Positions 60,323-64,000 of a stretch of 64,000 bases of DNA are shown here, in pieces. Under the pieces are notes generated by a model, which was not told where the DNA came from, made no database searches, and worked only from the letters and a program-made list of their open reading frames with translations. The DNA comes from Begonia masoniana. Lineage: Eukaryota; Streptophyta; Magnoliopsida; Cucurbitales; Begoniaceae. Every line of letters starts with the position of its first letter. The stretch's first letter is position 1. Where the stretch lies: assembly GCA_022432975.1 (NCBI GenBank), contig CM039510.1, positions 10,676,301 through 10,740,300 of the forward strand. The letters run 5' to 3'. Made by a program: the position numbers and the translations under genes.

Positions 60323-62451
60323 TGTAACCCCCGACTTATATAAACTCGGTTTGTTACTCATAACTCGGACATAACTAAGAACTTTGGACAAATTTCAACT
60401 TCGCATCGAAAGTCAAAATTTGATATTTTCTAAAACTTCAAACATTTACATACTTGCAGCTGAAATCGTTAAAGCACAACAGAGTAAAACAAACTAGAAA
60501 ACAATGTTTGAATAATCGGTTGAATACTAAGAAATTATCGCCCAAAGAAGTAAGGTTTTAATCTGAATATTGAAAAGTTTACAGAATCCAAACGTATCTG
60601 CCGCTGAGCAAAGTCACGTAAGGACCTGAAACAGAAAACAGACGGCTTCTTTCTCCGTGACAAAACGAACAAAACTTTGGTTCGTCATCCGGTGGATTTA
60701 ACAAACGCCGTCCACCGTGACAACGACAAAGTTCATTTTTTCCTTCACAAGACAAAACAAACTGAATACCAATCGCCCCCGGTCACTAAGTGCAAAACCC
60801 TTGCTCCAACCACCGATTATAAAACGACAAAGTCATCCTACTCTCCTATGACGTCGCCAATGAATTTCCCTTCACCCGAAAGACTAAATCTCGCATCCAC
60901 CGGTGACGTCAAGCTGGATGATGTCCTTCAATCCGATCGACTTTATCTCACATCCACCGGTGACGTCAGCCGGATGATTTCCCCTTCATCCGATCGACTT
61001 TATCACATCCACCGTGACGTCAACCATATGATTTCCTTTCAACCACGAACGACTTTATCTCCATCCACCAGTAGACAAAAAAACAAAACATCCAATCCGT
61101 GGACTTTCATTCACTAATGGTGGAATTGACAACTTTACTCAAAGCATCCAAACAACCAGACCCCAAATAACCTCTGACATTCAACAAATAACCATTAACA
61201 AAGAACAACGTCTGTATCCATTGACACATAGAAAACTAACTTTGGAATATTCAACTCTAACTACTTTAAATCACGTAAACATTAAATAACTACTGTCGTT
61301 AATTTTCAGCAGTCACCCATAAAATACTTACTACTGAAACTTCACCTACAACACTATGTTAAAACCACCTCATCGAAACACAAACCGGAAAAGAATGTGG
61401 CCTCCAACAGCTTCGCCTATTCCTCAGAAAATTCAGAGAATTCTAAGTAGTTACCTTCCACCGCTACTCACAAAACGCAATCTATTACCTAATGCTAAGT
61501 AGTAAAGCAATGAATGAATACTGAACCTAAACCTAATGATGCCGTTTCTACTTTCCACACTCATGCAATTTCGTTCCTTCACTGATATGATCCTCGTTCC
61601 ATTGGAGGGTGGATCAACTTTCCCAAAGTTTCATACATCCTCTCTCAATTAGGGAAGATTATTCCTTAACAGCTACTGATCCCTCAATTACAATTGGGAG
61701 GTGGATCAATTTCCCCAAAGTCATACATCCGCTACTCGATTAGGGGTGGATTGACTTCCCTAATAGCTAATCTATTTCATCTTTCATACCTTGCCATAAC
61801 ATTTCATATATCATTTTCGTATTTCTTCAACACATGATGCATGACATAAGAAAACACTCAAACAAATGCATAAACCTACTGTTTTGTGATGGGGCCCGAA
61901 GGCAACACATCACCAATACTTCACTTACCTTGTCTCCTAGAAATCGCTCGGTTTCAACTACTCTGGAAGCCCTACTCACCCATGTCATAATAGAATAACC
62001 GATTAGATAAACCTAACATTAATCCTATTCATTCAAACCTACGACTTAGTTTGGAGTTCTGGTCATCGTACTTCTCGCTCAACACTAAAAAAACTCGAAC
62101 TCAACTCACTCACTAGCATTATCAAAATACACACATTGCACGCTTTCCTGCTAGCTAGCCACTAAATCTCAGAAAACAAGGTGAGAACTTACCTAGTTTG
62201 AGGGTTAGGACCGGGGAAAAATCGCTTGAGCCTCTGCTGGCTTGAGGCTGGCTACCGAGTAAGAGAAAATGAGAGAACATTGGCACTACACTCATTAAAC
62301 CTTTCCATTAAATCCGATCAAAAATAACTCTCAAATTACCTCATGCCTTATACACAACCCATTTATTAAACTATCCTAGCTCCCCAATTTCATCTATAAA
62401 CATCCACTAAAATTTGATAAATTAAACTGTGTAACCGAAACCGGTGTTAAA
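60323..62451 (-). repeat. Element A 5' LTR
   Basis: About 2129 bp, alignable along its length to 48,539-50,706 but with many one-base gaps, mostly in short homopolymers. It ends GGTGTTAAA instead of GGTGTTACA. TGACGTCA repeats at about 60,840-61,030. The donor-like ACAAG|GTAAGT is at 61,928; the acceptor region is degraded. Confidence 0.88.
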
Positions 62452-63665
62452 GGTGATGACGTCAGCCAGAAGAAGGGATGACGTCAGTGGAAAGAAATAG
62501 GCAAGCCAATGAATCGGATGAGGGGATTGACGTCAGACGGGAAGGTGGTGACGTCAGCGGAAGATGCAGGCAGCGAGGAATCGAAGAGGTAAACCGTGGG
62601 TGATGATGTCATCAGAAAGAGGAGATGACGTCAGACGGAAGACGGCCGGCAGCGATGAATCGGAGGATGTAAAACAATGGTGGGTGACGTCAATCGAAGG
62701 GAGATGAGTCAGCGGAAGACAAGGCGCAGATGGAAACAGATTGGATGTAAATAGTGGGTTACGTCATCGGAAGAGGAGATGACGTCAGACAGAAGACGCA
62801 AGCAGCAGATGGAACAGACGGATGTAAAACACGTGGGTTGCACATCATCGGCAGAGGAGAGACTGTCAGACGGAAGATGTAGGCAGCATATGGAATCAGA
62901 GGAGGAAGGTGATGACGTGCAGCCGGAAGTGGCGACGTCAACCGGAATTACGACCATTAAACGAAATCAGCAAGAAGAAAAACTATGGCAGAACCACTGT
63001 TGAACGGCAGATTGTGAATAAGAGAAAATTGTGAAACAGTGTCAATCGGTAGAATAGTTTCAATTTTTGACAGGAAGACACCAGACAGAGAAAGCATAAA
63101 AACAGAAGTCACAAACGCTCAGAATTTCTCAAAACAACTTCAAAATTGGTTACTCGAGCACAAAAGAAGGCATAAAGAAACTTAAGAATATATAAAACAC
63201 ACTACATAGATAGCTCAGAAAACTAGAGACCATCCATGCACAAACAACAGAAAATATCCCCAAACAATTCCCGAACATTCAGAAACATGGAATTCAACTA
63301 TTTCAAATATATTAGTTTGTTAAAAATTAGAACTCAAACTCAGTACATTGTTTAAAATCGATGGTCAGTACAAACTAACATATATTTGCAGAATTTCCAA
63401 AACAGAGTTTTAAATACATAAAAAGACATAGTTTAGAATTTCACTCTAGTGGGGGAAAATTTGTCTAACCGACCACCAACCGAGGAGAGCTCGAACACCA
63501 GCACCTATCATCAGAATTGAGGCCACAAAGTCCTCATTTTGGGTCCAGTACCTACATCAGAGAGTTCCTCTATGAGCCTAAAGATCAGTAAGACATATAA
63601 AATGCACAGTGATGCATATGTAGCATGCGGTTTCAGAAATTCAGTGACAGGACAGTACATTACAT
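62452..63665 (-). mobile_element. Element G 5' LTR, distal piece
   Basis: It resumes the LTR interrupted by A: GGTGATGACGTCAGCC onward, TGACGTCA-rich to about 62,945, then the GTAAGAACATATAAAATGCA region parallel to F' (44,740-45,820). LTR similarity stops abruptly at about 63,665, before the expected sense start. Confidence 0.85.
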
Positions 63666-64000
63666 TTGAATAGAAACAAACTTAGGTTAACTGTAGACAA
63701 CAATCTAATGGATTCAAGATTTTCCAGATATCTACTTTTATTCAAAATTCAAAATATGAGTAGATACGTTTGTTACAGAACTAACTTCAATTTAAATTTT
63801 GAAGATCCAAATTCATCTGATGGAGTCTTCAAATCGAATTCAAATCCCCTTAAAATCAATCTCATGCTAATGAGAATTTTTATTTTGACTTCAAAATATA
63901 AAAACTATTTATTATATTTGAATCACAATATATTTCTTTGCGGTCTATTAAATGATAATCATGATAATACCCAATTATACTATTATTCTTGTAATAGGAA
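63666..64000. other. Unassigned AT-rich sequence after an abrupt junction
   Basis: It starts GAATAGAAACAAACTTAGG directly where LTR G similarity ends. It has several AAATTCAAAAT/AAATTTTGAAG-type stretches and no open frame. Probably the edge of another insertion; not recognised. Confidence 0.5.

Larger units (their letters stand above)
48539..62451 (-). mobile_element. Ty3/gypsy element A, complete structure, with solo LTRs I and J inside
   Basis: 3' LTR 48,539-50,706; pol 50,743-53,984 and 56,503-56,642; gag about 59,109-60,142; leader and primer binding site 60,143-60,322; 5' LTR 60,323-62,451. Target duplication GGTGA on both sides (48,534-48,538 and 62,452-62,456). Without I and J it is about 8.9 kb. 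Every coding part is broken. Confidence 0.93.

Overview
The window is plant nuclear DNA, almost certainly from an angiosperm and probably a dicot. It consists of nested LTR retrotransposons and I found no host gene. The evidence is Ty3/gypsy and Ty1/copia gag-pol relics, primer binding sites complementary to initiator tRNA-Met, and a Cassandra-like TRIM whose LTR carries a 5S rRNA-derived segment. No tRNA, rRNA gene, CRISPR array or intact protein-coding gene is visible. Elements are named A to J here for convenience.

Large-scale layout: positions 1 to about 24,640 reappear as the reverse complement at about 26,344 to 51,038. Between the arms lie about 1.6 kb seen only on the left and a run of exactly 100 N (26,244-26,343). 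Element order, target-site duplications and many disabling mutations are shared by the arms. Single-base indels, a 753-bp (TTG)251 tract on the left and a poly(A)-rich tract on the right differ. This is either a real 25-kb-arm palindrome or the same locus (or its other haplotype) assembled twice and joined head to head at the gap.

Left arm, in order: tail of A pol (1-297); A LTR (333-2491); end of the G 5' LTR, its primer binding site and a stub of gag (2492-3273); an unclassified stretch with a GC-rich island (3274-4545); TRIM H with its 5S-like LTR (4546-5002); the truncated G 3' LTR, called F (5003-6779); copia E (6780-8922 and 22,532-22,691), split by Ty3 element B (8923-22,531, minus strand), which itself contains solo LTR D (9138-12,761); then Ty3 element C (22,692 to the gap).

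Right arm: the same in reverse, C' (26,344-28,520), E, B (28,681-42,004, plus strand, with D at 38,459-41,787), E, F', H', the unclassified stretch, G'. Element A is then seen in full (48,539-62,451, minus strand), with two solo LTRs, I (53,985-56,502) and J (56,643-59,108), inside its protease/gag region. The rest of the G LTR follows to about 63,665, and then 335 bp of unassigned AT-rich DNA.

The insertions can be ordered. E was split by B and C; D went into the B 3' LTR; A went into the G 5' LTR; I and J went into A. Five-base target duplications support most steps. All coding regions are dead (stops, frameshifts, deletions), so no expressed system is present. The most interesting non-obvious signals are two intron-like signatures that recur in several LTR families, dense TGACGTCA arrays downstream of them, and the palindrome itself.
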